A stretch of DNA of 33,437 nt. Origin: Pollutimonas subterranea (GTDB lineage: Bacteria; Pseudomonadota; Gammaproteobacteria; Burkholderiales; Burkholderiaceae_B). Position numbers and translations under genes: made by a program. Under the pieces are notes generated by a model, which was given only the letters and a program-made list of their open reading frames with translations, did no database searches and was not told the origin of the DNA. Positions 27,458 to 33,437 of this stretch are shown here, one piece after another. Positions within the stretch are counted from its first letter, which is position 1; the number at the start of each line of letters is the position of its first letter. The stretch is from positions 1 to 33,437 of the forward strand of contig NZ_PDNW01000028.1 of the NCBI RefSeq assembly GCF_002849655.1, given 5' to 3'.

Positions 27458-27916
27458 ATGCACTCGACCATAGACACCCGGATATTGCACATCACGCAAC
27501 AAGCCGCCCACTACGGCATTGGCACCATGAGCCTGGGCGAAGCACTGACCGCCGCCCTGGTACTGGATCGCAGCGACTGGCTGGACGAGCGAGGCTACAG
27601 CATCGCCGAGGCCCTGGATCGCATCGGCCCGCACTGGGCTGCCCGCTTGGCCGAAGTCGCCCGAAAATTTCACACCGAAGTGACACAGGCCCGACTACGG
27701 TTTTCCTTCGAAATCGTCCCTCACCACTCCGATACCGGCGGCTACACCCTGCGCCTGCTAAGTGATGGTCAGGAGATCGGCGGCGGACAGTTCTGCCCAC
27801 GCGGCAAGTCGGTCCAGTTCGCCGACGAACAGTCTGCCTACGACGAAGCGCTGGCTGCAGGTTGCTCCTGGCTGGCTGACAAGCAGACCGAGATCTTTCC
27901 TGAGCTGTCGCACTAA
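27458..27916 (+). CDS. Unassigned plasmid-type protein (152 residues)
   Basis: No family recognised. It is soluble, mildly acidic, with helical N-terminal half (TMSLGEALTAALVLDRSDWLDERGYSIAEALDRIG) and a beta-rich centre (LRFSFEIVPHH...YTLRLLSDGQEIGGGQF). AAAGGAGTCC before the ATG is a strong ribosome site. Position between the origin and the traK-like gene suggests a maintenance or transfer-initiation accessory; this is context only. Confidence 0.65.
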   Translation: MHSTIDTRILHITQQAAHYGIGTMSLGEALTAALVLDRSDWLDERGYSIAEALDRIGPHWAARLAEVARKFHTEVTQARLRFSFEIVPHHSDTGGYTLRLLSDGQEIGGGQFCPRGKSVQFADEQSAYDEALAAGCSWLADKQTEIFPELSH

Positions 27917-27950
27917 GCGACACCGTATTCAACCCAACTCTTGGAAACCC

Positions 27951-28388
27951 ATGAACTCACCCCAACCCGTGTCACGCTATCGGGCTGCGCTTTCTGCCCT
28001 TGACCCACGCATCAGCCTTTCAGCCCAACTGCGCGCGCTATTTCCCATGATCGAAGCTGAGCTGGCTGCTGGCGTCCCGCACGCTGCCGTACTGGACGAT
28101 CTGGCCGCTGCGGGCCTAACCGTGCAACGCAGCACCTACGCCATCACGCTGTACCGCTGGCGCAAAGCCCAGCGAACAGCAGCCTGCCCTTCGACTTCCG
28201 CAGTGAAGCCGTCCCCACCTCCTCCGGCACTCGATGCCATTCAGGGCCGACCTCGCAACATCCAGACGCCTGGCGATCTACGCAAGATTCGCGACATGCA
28301 GATAGACCTGGAAGCCCTGCGTCGTGAAGGCTTGGCCAGTCGTACCCAATCTACCAACAACAACCCCACGAAAAGGAATGAACCATGA
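27951..28388 (+). CDS. TraK/StbA-position DNA-binding protein candidate
   Basis: A 145-residue protein. Residues 22-65 (LSAQLRALFPMIEAELAAG...AAAGLTVQRSTYAITLYRWRKAQ) look like a helix-turn-helix with a basic end, a pattern often seen in small proteins encoded before TraL/StbB ATPases. A proline-rich linker and a basic tail follow. Its size is like IncP TraK (about 134) and its stop overlaps the next start (ATGA). By position it would bind oriT or centromere-like repeats; assignment is by synteny and weak similarity in pattern. Confidence 0.6.
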   Translation: MNSPQPVSRYRAALSALDPRISLSAQLRALFPMIEAELAAGVPHAAVLDDLAAAGLTVQRSTYAITLYRWRKAQRTAACPSTSAVKPSPPPPALDAIQGRPRNIQTPGDLRKIRDMQIDLEALRREGLASRTQSTNNNPTKRNEP

Positions 28389-29092
28389 AAGTCGCCGTTC
28401 TCAACTACACCGGCTCCGTTGGCAAAACAGTGGCAGCCTCTCACCTTCTGGCACCACGTATGAACGGTGCCCAGATTTTTGCAGTGGAATCCACCAATGA
28501 AACTGGCGCCGACCTCGGTCTGAATGTCGATCAGCTGCGCGGCGAACATTTTGGGCGACTGTTTCGAGAGCTGCTCACCCGCGAAGATGCGATTGTCGAT
28601 GTGGGTGCCAGCAACATCGAGGATTTTTTGACGCACATGATGCGCTACGAAGACGCTCACGAAGAAATGAGCTACTTCGTGCTGCCAGTGATTAACACCG
28701 GCAAAGCTCAGCGGGAAACCATCAAGACCGTGGCTGCCCTGTCTGAACTGGGCGTTGATCCAGAACGGGTGCGGATCCTTTTCAATCGTGTCGATAGCAG
28801 CGTACAGGATGAGTTCCCTTCCATCCTGGCCTATGCTGCCAAAACAGGCGAAGTGCAGGCTAGCCCCTATGCCGCCATCTACGAAAACGAAGTCTTTGAA
28901 CTGCTGGCAGACCAACGCACGACAATTGCCGACGTGTTGGCCGACCAAACTGACTACCGCGCACTGCTTCGGGCGGCCGACCCTGAAGACCATATCCGTA
29001 TTTCACATCTAAGCAACCGGCACGCCCTACGCGCCCTGGCCAAGCCGGTGGACAGGCAAATGAACGCGGCTTTCACCGCACTGTTTTCCTGA
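28385..29092 (+). CDS. stbB: StbB/TraL-type P-loop ATPase
   Basis: A 235-residue ParA-like ATPase. The first residues MKVAVLNYTGSVGKTVAASHLL contain a deviant Walker A (GSVGKT at about 10-15). DAIVDVGASNIEDFL (about 71-85) is the Walker B-like region, and YFVLPVINTGKAQRETIKTV is characteristic of the StbB/TraL family. These proteins act in plasmid positioning and/or conjugation beside oriT in R388 and RP4-type plasmids. Size matches RP4 TraL (241). It is translationally coupled to the preceding gene. Confidence 0.82.
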   Translation: MKVAVLNYTGSVGKTVAASHLLAPRMNGAQIFAVESTNETGADLGLNVDQLRGEHFGRLFRELLTREDAIVDVGASNIEDFLTHMMRYEDAHEEMSYFVLPVINTGKAQRETIKTVAALSELGVDPERVRILFNRVDSSVQDEFPSILAYAAKTGEVQASPYAAIYENEVFELLADQRTTIADVLADQTDYRALLRAADPEDHIRISHLSNRHALRALAKPVDRQMNAAFTALFS

Positions 29093-29103
29093 GCTGGGCC
29101 ACC

Positions 29104-29538
29104 ATGGAATCACACCCGAATCCCAGCGGCGCTCGTACCAAGCTGGATTTGCTGTACCACGAGGTACTGGGTGAAGTAGCTGGCCTCGTAGATAGGCTGG
29201 AAAACGCAACCCAAAGCCTGGATGTCGTGCAAAAGCACATGCAGAGCATGGCCGACGCGCAGCAAGTCTTGCCTGATCAACTCAGCCGCCACCTGACCGC
29301 CACGATGGAAGCGGCAGCCAAACCCATCAACCAGCACACGCAACACGCCATTCAGACCATGCTGAATGACACAAGCAATCGTCTGGACACACTTACCCGA
29401 GATGCCGCCCAGTACGCCAGCATCGCCCACCTGTCCGCACGGCGCATGGCGCTGATCGCCGTGACAGTGGGCGGCGCAGCAGGCATTCTGGGGGGCTTAC
29501 TGGCAGGCCTGGCCTTGGGCCAGATTCTTATCTCTTGA
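29104..29538 (+). CDS. TraM/StbC-position membrane protein
   Basis: A 144-residue protein with a mostly helical N-terminal part (about 10-110, many Gln/His/Thr residues, probably coiled coil) and a C-terminal membrane segment (about 115-144, MALIAVTVGGAAGILGGLLAGLALG, glycine-rich). Size equals RP4 TraM (145) and it follows the StbB/TraL gene by eleven bases, so it is the third member of a traKLM/stbABC-like block. Function of this member is unknown even in model plasmids. Confidence 0.65.
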   Translation: MESHPNPSGARTKLDLLYHEVLGEVAGLVDRLENATQSLDVVQKHMQSMADAQQVLPDQLSRHLTATMEAAAKPINQHTQHAIQTMLNDTSNRLDTLTRDAAQYASIAHLSARRMALIAVTVGGAAGILGGLLAGLALGQILIS

Positions 29539-29550
29539 GGATCGACACTC

Positions 29551-31194
29551 ATGTCCACCCTGATCTCCCCCATTACGCGGCGGCGCATTGCCGCGTTCTC
29601 TTTGGCCATCTTTCCAATGGGCACCTGGATGGCCGCTGCCACCTGGGGCAGCCACATGCACTGGCGAGACTGGAACGTCAGGATTTTTCGGCATTTCGTA
29701 CTGCTGACACCGCAGTACCCTTTGCTCTACTACGCACTGGGCACCGGCCTGGTGCTGGCGCTAGTGCTGATTCTGTTTGTCGGCCGCACGGCCAAGACAG
29801 AAGGGTTTGAAGGTGCCGCCTACACCCGCTTCATCCGCGGCACCCGTACCACCTCAGCCAAAAGCCTGGCTCGCCTGTGCGAAGAAGGGGGTAAGCAGCA
29901 AATCGACGTGGGCGGCATTCCCATGCCGACCGCTAACGAAAACCTGCATCTGCTGATCAGCGGCGCGACGGGTTCCGGGAAGTCGGTGCTGCTACGAAAC
30001 ATGGCCGCCTCTGTGCTGAATCGCTCACAGCACAGCATTAAAGCCAGCGTGCCAGGCCAGCCCCAAAATCGCAATGACCGCACCATCGTCATCGACCCCA
30101 ACGGCGATCTGCTCAGCAAATTTTGGCAACCAGGAGACGTGATCCTGAACCCCTATGATGCCCGCAGCCAGGGTTGGGCGTTCTTCAATGAAGTTCGCGC
30201 CGACTACGACTGGAAGCGGCTGGCCCATTCCATGGTTCCTATGAGCCAGGACAAGAACGCTGAAGAATGGAACGACTTCGGTCGCCTGCTGTTACGCGAG
30301 ACGGCCAAAAAACTTCATCAGTTACAGGGCGACGGGGCTAGTGTCATGGATCTGTTTCGCCTATGCACCATCGAAGACCCCAAGGTCTTGAAGCAATTCC
30401 TGGAAGGCACCCTGGCCGAATCTCTGTTTGTTGGTTCCAGCGAAGCCAGCAAAGCGTTGTCTTCCGCCCGCTTCGTGCTGTCGAACAAGCTATCCGAGCA
30501 CACCGGCATGAAGCCGGGAAGGTTCTCCATCCGAGACTGGCTGGCTAAGCCCGACGGTGGGAACCTGTATATCAACTGGCGCGAAGACATGATGAGTTCC
30601 ATGAAGCCACTGGTGTCGTCATGGGCTGACGTGTTCATCACGTCCATCTTATCCATGCCTGAAGGCACCCACCGACGCTGGTGGTTGTTCATTGATGAGC
30701 TGGCTAGCCTGGAGGCCCTGCCGTCACTGGAAGCTGGCCTGACCAAGGGCCGAAAAAACGGCCTGCGCATCGTGGCGGGTTTGCAGAGTACGTCACAGCT
30801 GGAACACATCTACGGGCGCACCATGGCCACTACCATTCGAGCGAGTTTTCGCAACCTAGCCGTACTGGGCGGTTCCCGCACCGACCCGCAGACGGCGAAG
30901 GATATGAGTGAAAGCCTGGGCAAGCATGAGGTCGAGCGCCCCAAGTACAGCATCAGTCGGAGTGTGGACCATCGCAATACGTCGGATAACACGGATCGGA
31001 CGGTCGAAGACGTAGTGACGGCGGCTCAGATACAGTCTCTGCCCGCGCTGGGCGGGTATGTGGCCTTGGCTGGAGATTTCCCGATTGCGAAGGTGAGCTT
31101 GCCTTTCAGACAGTTTGGATCATCAACCATGGCGTTTCAGGAGTCTGGAAAAGTGCTTATTCGCTCGGCCAGCTCCGGTGCAGGTCATCCATGA
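29551..31194 (+). CDS. TrwB/VirD4-type coupling protein
   Basis: A 547-residue inner-membrane ATPase that would bring the relaxase-DNA complex to the VirB channel. Two N-terminal membrane helices (about 14-32 and 57-77) precede Walker A GATGSGKS (138-145), IDPNGDLLSKF, Walker B WLFIDELASLE (about 377-387) and the family block KGRKNGLRIVAGLQSTSQL. The pattern is closest to TrwB of R388/TraD. In such plasmids the relaxase gene follows directly; here the next gene is an oppositely oriented MFS gene whose 3' end overlaps this one by 38 bases. The last ~15 residues (GKVLIRSASSGAGHP) may therefore be a junction-derived tail. Confidence 0.92.
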   Translation: MSTLISPITRRRIAAFSLAIFPMGTWMAAATWGSHMHWRDWNVRIFRHFVLLTPQYPLLYYALGTGLVLALVLILFVGRTAKTEGFEGAAYTRFIRGTRTTSAKSLARLCEEGGKQQIDVGGIPMPTANENLHLLISGATGSGKSVLLRNMAASVLNRSQHSIKASVPGQPQNRNDRTIVIDPNGDLLSKFWQPGDVILNPYDARSQGWAFFNEVRADYDWKRLAHSMVPMSQDKNAEEWNDFGRLLLRETAKKLHQLQGDGASVMDLFRLCTIEDPKVLKQFLEGTLAESLFVGSSEASKALSSARFVLSNKLSEHTGMKPGRFSIRDWLAKPDGGNLYINWREDMMSSMKPLVSSWADVFITSILSMPEGTHRRWWLFIDELASLEALPSLEAGLTKGRKNGLRIVAGLQSTSQLEHIYGRTMATTIRASFRNLAVLGGSRTDPQTAKDMSESLGKHEVERPKYSISRSVDHRNTSDNTDRTVEDVVTAAQIQSLPALGGYVALAGDFPIAKVSLPFRQFGSSTMAFQESGKVLIRSASSGAGHP

Positions 31195-32467
31195 TAAGAA
31201 GATGGCGGTGCTCGCCCTGCGCGGCGTATTCCAGCAAGTGGGGATGATCGGGCGCCAAATCGGGGTGCTCGTGCGCGATGTCGGTTGAATCACTGGCTGG
31301 CCATAGCCGCAATGCCAATACTACTCCCGCTAAACCGATCAGCGACATGGTGATGAATGTTGATTGCAGCCCGAAAGAAGCGCCAAAGCGCCCTGCCAGT
31401 GGATAACAAATCAACCAACAAGCGTGAGAGAGTGCAAACTGCGCGGCAAAAACTGCTGGCCGATCCTCAGCATGGGCCGAACGACGTAAAAGTCGGCCAG
31501 AAGGCGTCTGTGCCACGCTGTAGCCAAACCCTATCACCAGCCAAAGCGGCAACAATATTGCATAAGTTGGAATCAGTGCGCCAATGGCGGTACCGAGAAC
31601 CAAGACAGCCGCCCCCGCCACCATGACCAGTCTGTCAGAAACCTTGCTGAGCAGACCAGGCAGAGTCAGTGCGGCAATCATAGATCCACCGCCAAAGGCC
31701 GCTAACGCCCATGCAACCTCAGTATCACCAAGCCCAAAGCGAGCCTTCACGATAACCACGGTGTTCACAATCACCATGGCACCCGCTGCCGAAACCGCGA
31801 GGCTGATCGCCAACAGGCCGCGAAGACGTGGCGTGGCTAGGTAAATACGGATACCCCGTGTCGTCCGATCCCAAATTCCTCGTTGTGGACTGGGTGTGGT
31901 TGTAGGAAGCGTGACACTGACCACCAACGCGGCTGAGATAAGAAAGCCGACAACCGTTCCGGCAAATAAGCTGTGGAAGCTGATAATGGTCAGCAGCGCC
32001 GCCGCTAGCATCGGGGAAATCAGATTTTCCAGATCATAAGCCAGCCGTGAAAGAGACAATGCTTTCGTATATTCTTCTTCGTCAGGAAGGATATCCGGGA
32101 TGGTCGCCTGGAAAGTCGGTGTAAACCCAGCCGACGCCGCCTGCAAAACGAAAATCAGCAAATAGATTTGCCAGATTTCGGTCACGAAGGGCAAGCTGAG
32201 TGCCACGACTGCTCGAACCAAATCGAGAGCAACAAGTAGCGAGCGCCTCGGCAACCGATCGGCAAAAGCCTGCGCAATCGGTGCGATTCCAACATAGGCG
32301 AGCATCTTGATTGCAAGCGCGGTGCCAAGAACTGCCCCCGCATCCGCCCCTGCCAACTCATAGGCAAGCAGGCCAAGCGCCACTGTCATCAGTCCTGTAC
32401 CAATCAGTGCGATCACCTGTGCGGCAAACAAATGGCGATAAATGCGGTTTTTCAGGATCGCAAGCAT
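31157..32467 (-). CDS. MFS metal efflux protein, NreB-like
   Basis: A 436-residue major-facilitator transporter with about twelve membrane helices and the MFS loop ADRLPRRS between helices 2 and 3. The C-terminus is histidine-rich (HEHPDLAPDHPHLL...GEHRHLL), as in NreB-type nickel-resistance proteins. It lies nine bases after a metal-sensing repressor gene in the same direction, which supports metal (probably nickel or cobalt) efflux. Substrate is inferred. Its 3' end overlaps the coupling-protein gene by 38 bases, marking an abrupt junction between unrelated modules. Confidence 0.8.
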   Translation of the reverse strand: MLAILKNRIYRHLFAAQVIALIGTGLMTVALGLLAYELAGADAGAVLGTALAIKMLAYVGIAPIAQAFADRLPRRSLLVALDLVRAVVALSLPFVTEIWQIYLLIFVLQAASAGFTPTFQATIPDILPDEEEYTKALSLSRLAYDLENLISPMLAAALLTIISFHSLFAGTVVGFLISAALVVSVTLPTTTPSPQRGIWDRTTRGIRIYLATPRLRGLLAISLAVSAAGAMVIVNTVVIVKARFGLGDTEVAWALAAFGGGSMIAALTLPGLLSKVSDRLVMVAGAAVLVLGTAIGALIPTYAILLPLWLVIGFGYSVAQTPSGRLLRRSAHAEDRPAVFAAQFALSHACWLICYPLAGRFGASFGLQSTFITMSLIGLAGVVLALRLWPASDSTDIAHEHPDLAPDHPHLLEYAAQGEHRHLLIMDDLHRSWPSE

Positions 32468-32476
32468 GAAATCTCT

Positions 32477-32734
32477 TCAAAGAAGTTTTGTAAGTGCTTT
32501 CATTTCGGCTAAGACAGAAGCCGTGTCATGATCCAAGCAATGGTCGATGTGGTCATGGATCAGAACACGTTTCGCCGCCGTCACCGCGCTTTCCACCGCT
32601 GTAAGCTGGCGAGCGATATCGAGGCAGGGTTGCTCGTCTTCAATCATGCCAATAACGTGCCGAAGGTGGCCCTCTGCACGTTTTAATCGCTTGATAAGAT
32701 CGGGATGGGTTGAGTGCTTATGCGGCATTTTCAT
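32477..32734 (-). CDS. CsoR/RcnR-family metal-sensing repressor
   Basis: An 85-residue all-helical repressor. Metal-ligand pattern: a His-rich N-terminus (MKMPHKHSTH), Cys37 in QPC, and His62/Cys66 in HDHIDHC, corresponding to the family X-Y-Z ligands Cys-His-Cys. This set is found in both copper CsoR and nickel InrS sensors; the N-terminal histidines and the NreB-like partner make nickel/cobalt more likely, as in NreA. ATG 32734 or ATG 32728 could be the start; the latter puts Cys at 35 as in RcnR. Apo-repressor would bind the palindrome in its promoter and release on metal binding. Confidence 0.85.
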   Translation of the reverse strand: MKMPHKHSTHPDLIKRLKRAEGHLRHVIGMIEDEQPCLDIARQLTAVESAVTAAKRVLIHDHIDHCLDHDTASVLAEMKALTKLL

Positions 32735-32740
32735 AAGGGG

Positions 32741-32770
32741 ATGATATCCCCCCTAGGGGGATACTGACAA
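32741..32770 (-). promoter_or_regulatory. Promoter with CsoR/RcnR-type operator in its spacer
   Basis: On the minus strand TTGTCA (32770-32765) and TATCAT (32746-32741) are 18 bases apart. The spacer is occupied by the palindrome TATCCCCC-CTA-GGGGGATA (32745-32763), with long G/C tracts typical of operators for this repressor family. Predicted transcription start falls at about 32734, i.e. at the first ATG of the repressor, so the message may be leaderless or nearly so. Repression would be by direct block of polymerase. Confidence 0.75.
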
Positions 32771-32784
32771 GAGGTCGAAAGTCT

Positions 32785-32832
32785 GCCGGACGTTATTGAC
32801 AACATAGACAGCTACTGAGAAGGACGTCCGGC
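32785..32832. repeat. 9-bp inverted repeat between divergent metal genes
   Basis: GCCGGACGT (32785-32793) and ACGTCCGGC (32824-32832) are exact complements 30 bases apart. The spacer has a TTGACA at 32796-32801 on the plus strand but no good -10. It may be an operator for the rightward gene or a scar of a past insertion; function unknown. Confidence 0.35.
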
Positions 32833-32980
32833 TAACGGAAAATGCTATGTCCGAATTCTGTCATGGGCAGACGTGCAACGCCTGCTACAATTCGATCCGC
32901 TAGATACGTTGTATTTATTGGTGGTTCCCGTTCCATGAACGCGAACCAAGCTCGCAAATCAGGCAGGTACGATAGATTTG

Positions 32981-33373
32981 ATGCAAAACCGGTTCGGCCG
33001 ATCGACACTTCGCTTTATCACTGCGATTGCAATGATTCTGAGCATCTTGCTGACTCTGCCGATGGCACAGTCAGCGTCGCATAATCCACTTGCACTGGCT
33101 TCTGCCGAAAAACTGCGTCATGCTGAGCTATCTGTAGAGATTTCTGATCATGGGCATAGCCACGACTTTGGCCTAGAAGAAGAAAAACAGGCCGGCCATC
33201 TGCACGGCCATAATCCAGTCGATCACTCACACGAAATACAAAATCTTCCTCCGGAAGTAGCGGTTGCGTTAGCGTCCATACCCCAAACATGGGATCTGGT
33301 GCCGTCGCTATCCAAGCTGCCTCACCATAGCTTTCTTCTTGAGCGTCCTCCGAAAGCCGGTTTCCTTACCTGA
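32981..33373 (+). CDS. Histidine-rich periplasmic protein (CzcI-like position)
   Basis: A 130-residue exported protein with a signal peptide (about 1-29, cleaved near AQSAS). The mature part carries two His-rich stretches, SDHGHSHD and GHLHGHNPVDHSH, likely to bind divalent metals in the periplasm. Such small proteins stand before RND metal-efflux genes (CzcI position). ATG 32981 is preferred over an adjacent TTG; no strong ribosome site is visible. It is divergent from the repressor-MFS pair across a 246-base gap containing that pair's operator, and may be induced by the same metal. Confidence 0.7.
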   Translation: MQNRFGRSTLRFITAIAMILSILLTLPMAQSASHNPLALASAEKLRHAELSVEISDHGHSHDFGLEEEKQAGHLHGHNPVDHSHEIQNLPPEVAVALASIPQTWDLVPSLSKLPHHSFLLERPPKAGFLT

Positions 33374-33425
33374 AAACTGGTCGATTCAAGACCATTTCAA
33401 CTTCATCGAAACTATCGGAGTACTC

Positions 33426-33437
33426 ATGTTTAGACCC
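33426..33437 (+). CDS. First codons of the next gene (partial)
   Basis: ATG TTT AGA CCC at the very edge, with CGGAG about seven bases before the ATG and in line with the His-rich gene. By context it could be the outer-membrane component of an RND metal-efflux system; four codons prove nothing. Confidence 0.35.

Larger units (their letters stand above)
10088..33437. mobile_element. Integrative conjugative element at tRNA-Leu with its own replicon (right end outside window)
   Basis: Order: tRNA-Leu, integrase, cargo ATPase gene, relaxosome-type small protein, trbM, virB1-B11, trfA-type initiator with iterons, traK/L/M-like block, TrwB-like coupling protein, metal-resistance module. This combines ICE and plasmid hallmarks. 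Seen: all genes and the iterons. Inferred: the element as one unit and its mobility. No copy of the tRNA-Leu 3' end (GGTTCGATTCCGG...) was found downstream, so its right junction is beyond the window, or the right-hand metal module belongs to another insertion. Confidence 0.8.

Noticed and set aside
32810-32870. Tn3/Tn21-type terminal repeat near CGGAAAATGC
   Set aside because: Only a short match to the inner part of such ends, with no GGGG outer end and no transposase nearby.
32842-33084. 80-residue frame overlapping the His-rich gene start
   Set aside because: Overlaps a better-supported exported protein in another frame and shows no family features.
10088-33437. Second copy of the tRNA-Leu 3' end (attR)
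   Set aside because: I looked for GGTTCGATTCCGG and CCCGGGCACCA to the right edge and found none; the junction is probably outside the window.

Overview
The window reads as a chromosomal segment of a betaproteobacterium, most likely from the Alcaligenaceae (Bordetella/Achromobacter/Pusillimonas group). This is inferred from the high GC content, the protein flavour, and the housekeeping run trmB-pip-thiS / ffh / ypjD-(PP0621-type gene)-ampD / htpG between two tRNA genes. Species cannot be fixed from the sequence alone.

Layout: (1) 1-2380 is the tip of an integrative element anchored at the 3' end of a tRNA-Gly(CCC) gene, with a P4/IntB13-like integrase and a cluster of short repeats between it and the tRNA. 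The rest lies outside the window to the left. (2) 2381-10087 is an ordinary chromosomal segment: tRNA-Gly, trmB, pip, thiS, ffh, ypjD, a small zinc-ribbon gene, ampD, htpG and tRNA-Leu(CAA). (3) From the 3' end of tRNA-Leu to the right edge of the window lies a second, unrelated integrative element. It holds a tyrosine recombinase, an AT-richer cargo gene for a large nucleotide-hydrolase-like/ATPase protein (candidate defence gene), a ribbon-helix-helix protein and trbM. A complete P-type (VirB1-VirB11) type IV secretion operon follows. After it come a TrfA-type replication initiator with an iteron/DnaA-box origin, a TraK-TraL-TraM (StbABC-like) block and a TrwB/VirD4 coupling protein. (4) The right end (31.2-33.4 kb) is a metal-resistance module. 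A CsoR/RcnR-family repressor and an NreB-like MFS efflux protein are read leftwards from a promoter whose spacer contains a G-tract palindrome. A histidine-rich periplasmic protein and the first codons of another gene are read rightwards.

How the parts work together: the Leu-tRNA element looks like a conjugative plasmid that became an integrative conjugative element while keeping its own replication origin. The VirB proteins build the envelope-spanning channel and pilus, and the TrwB-like ATPase would feed DNA into it. TraK/TraL/TraM-like proteins would act at the transfer origin or in plasmid positioning, and TrfA with the iterons could replicate the excised circle. No relaxase gene is visible where one is expected (next to the coupling-protein gene); the metal module sits there instead, overlapping the 3' end of the coupling-protein gene. 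No right-hand copy of the tRNA-Leu 3' end was found, so the element continues past base 33437.

The most promising unusual items are the 776-residue tandem Rossmann-like + ATPase protein, the integrase-plus-iteron-replicon hybrid, the missing relaxase, and two small unassigned proteins inside the virB operon.
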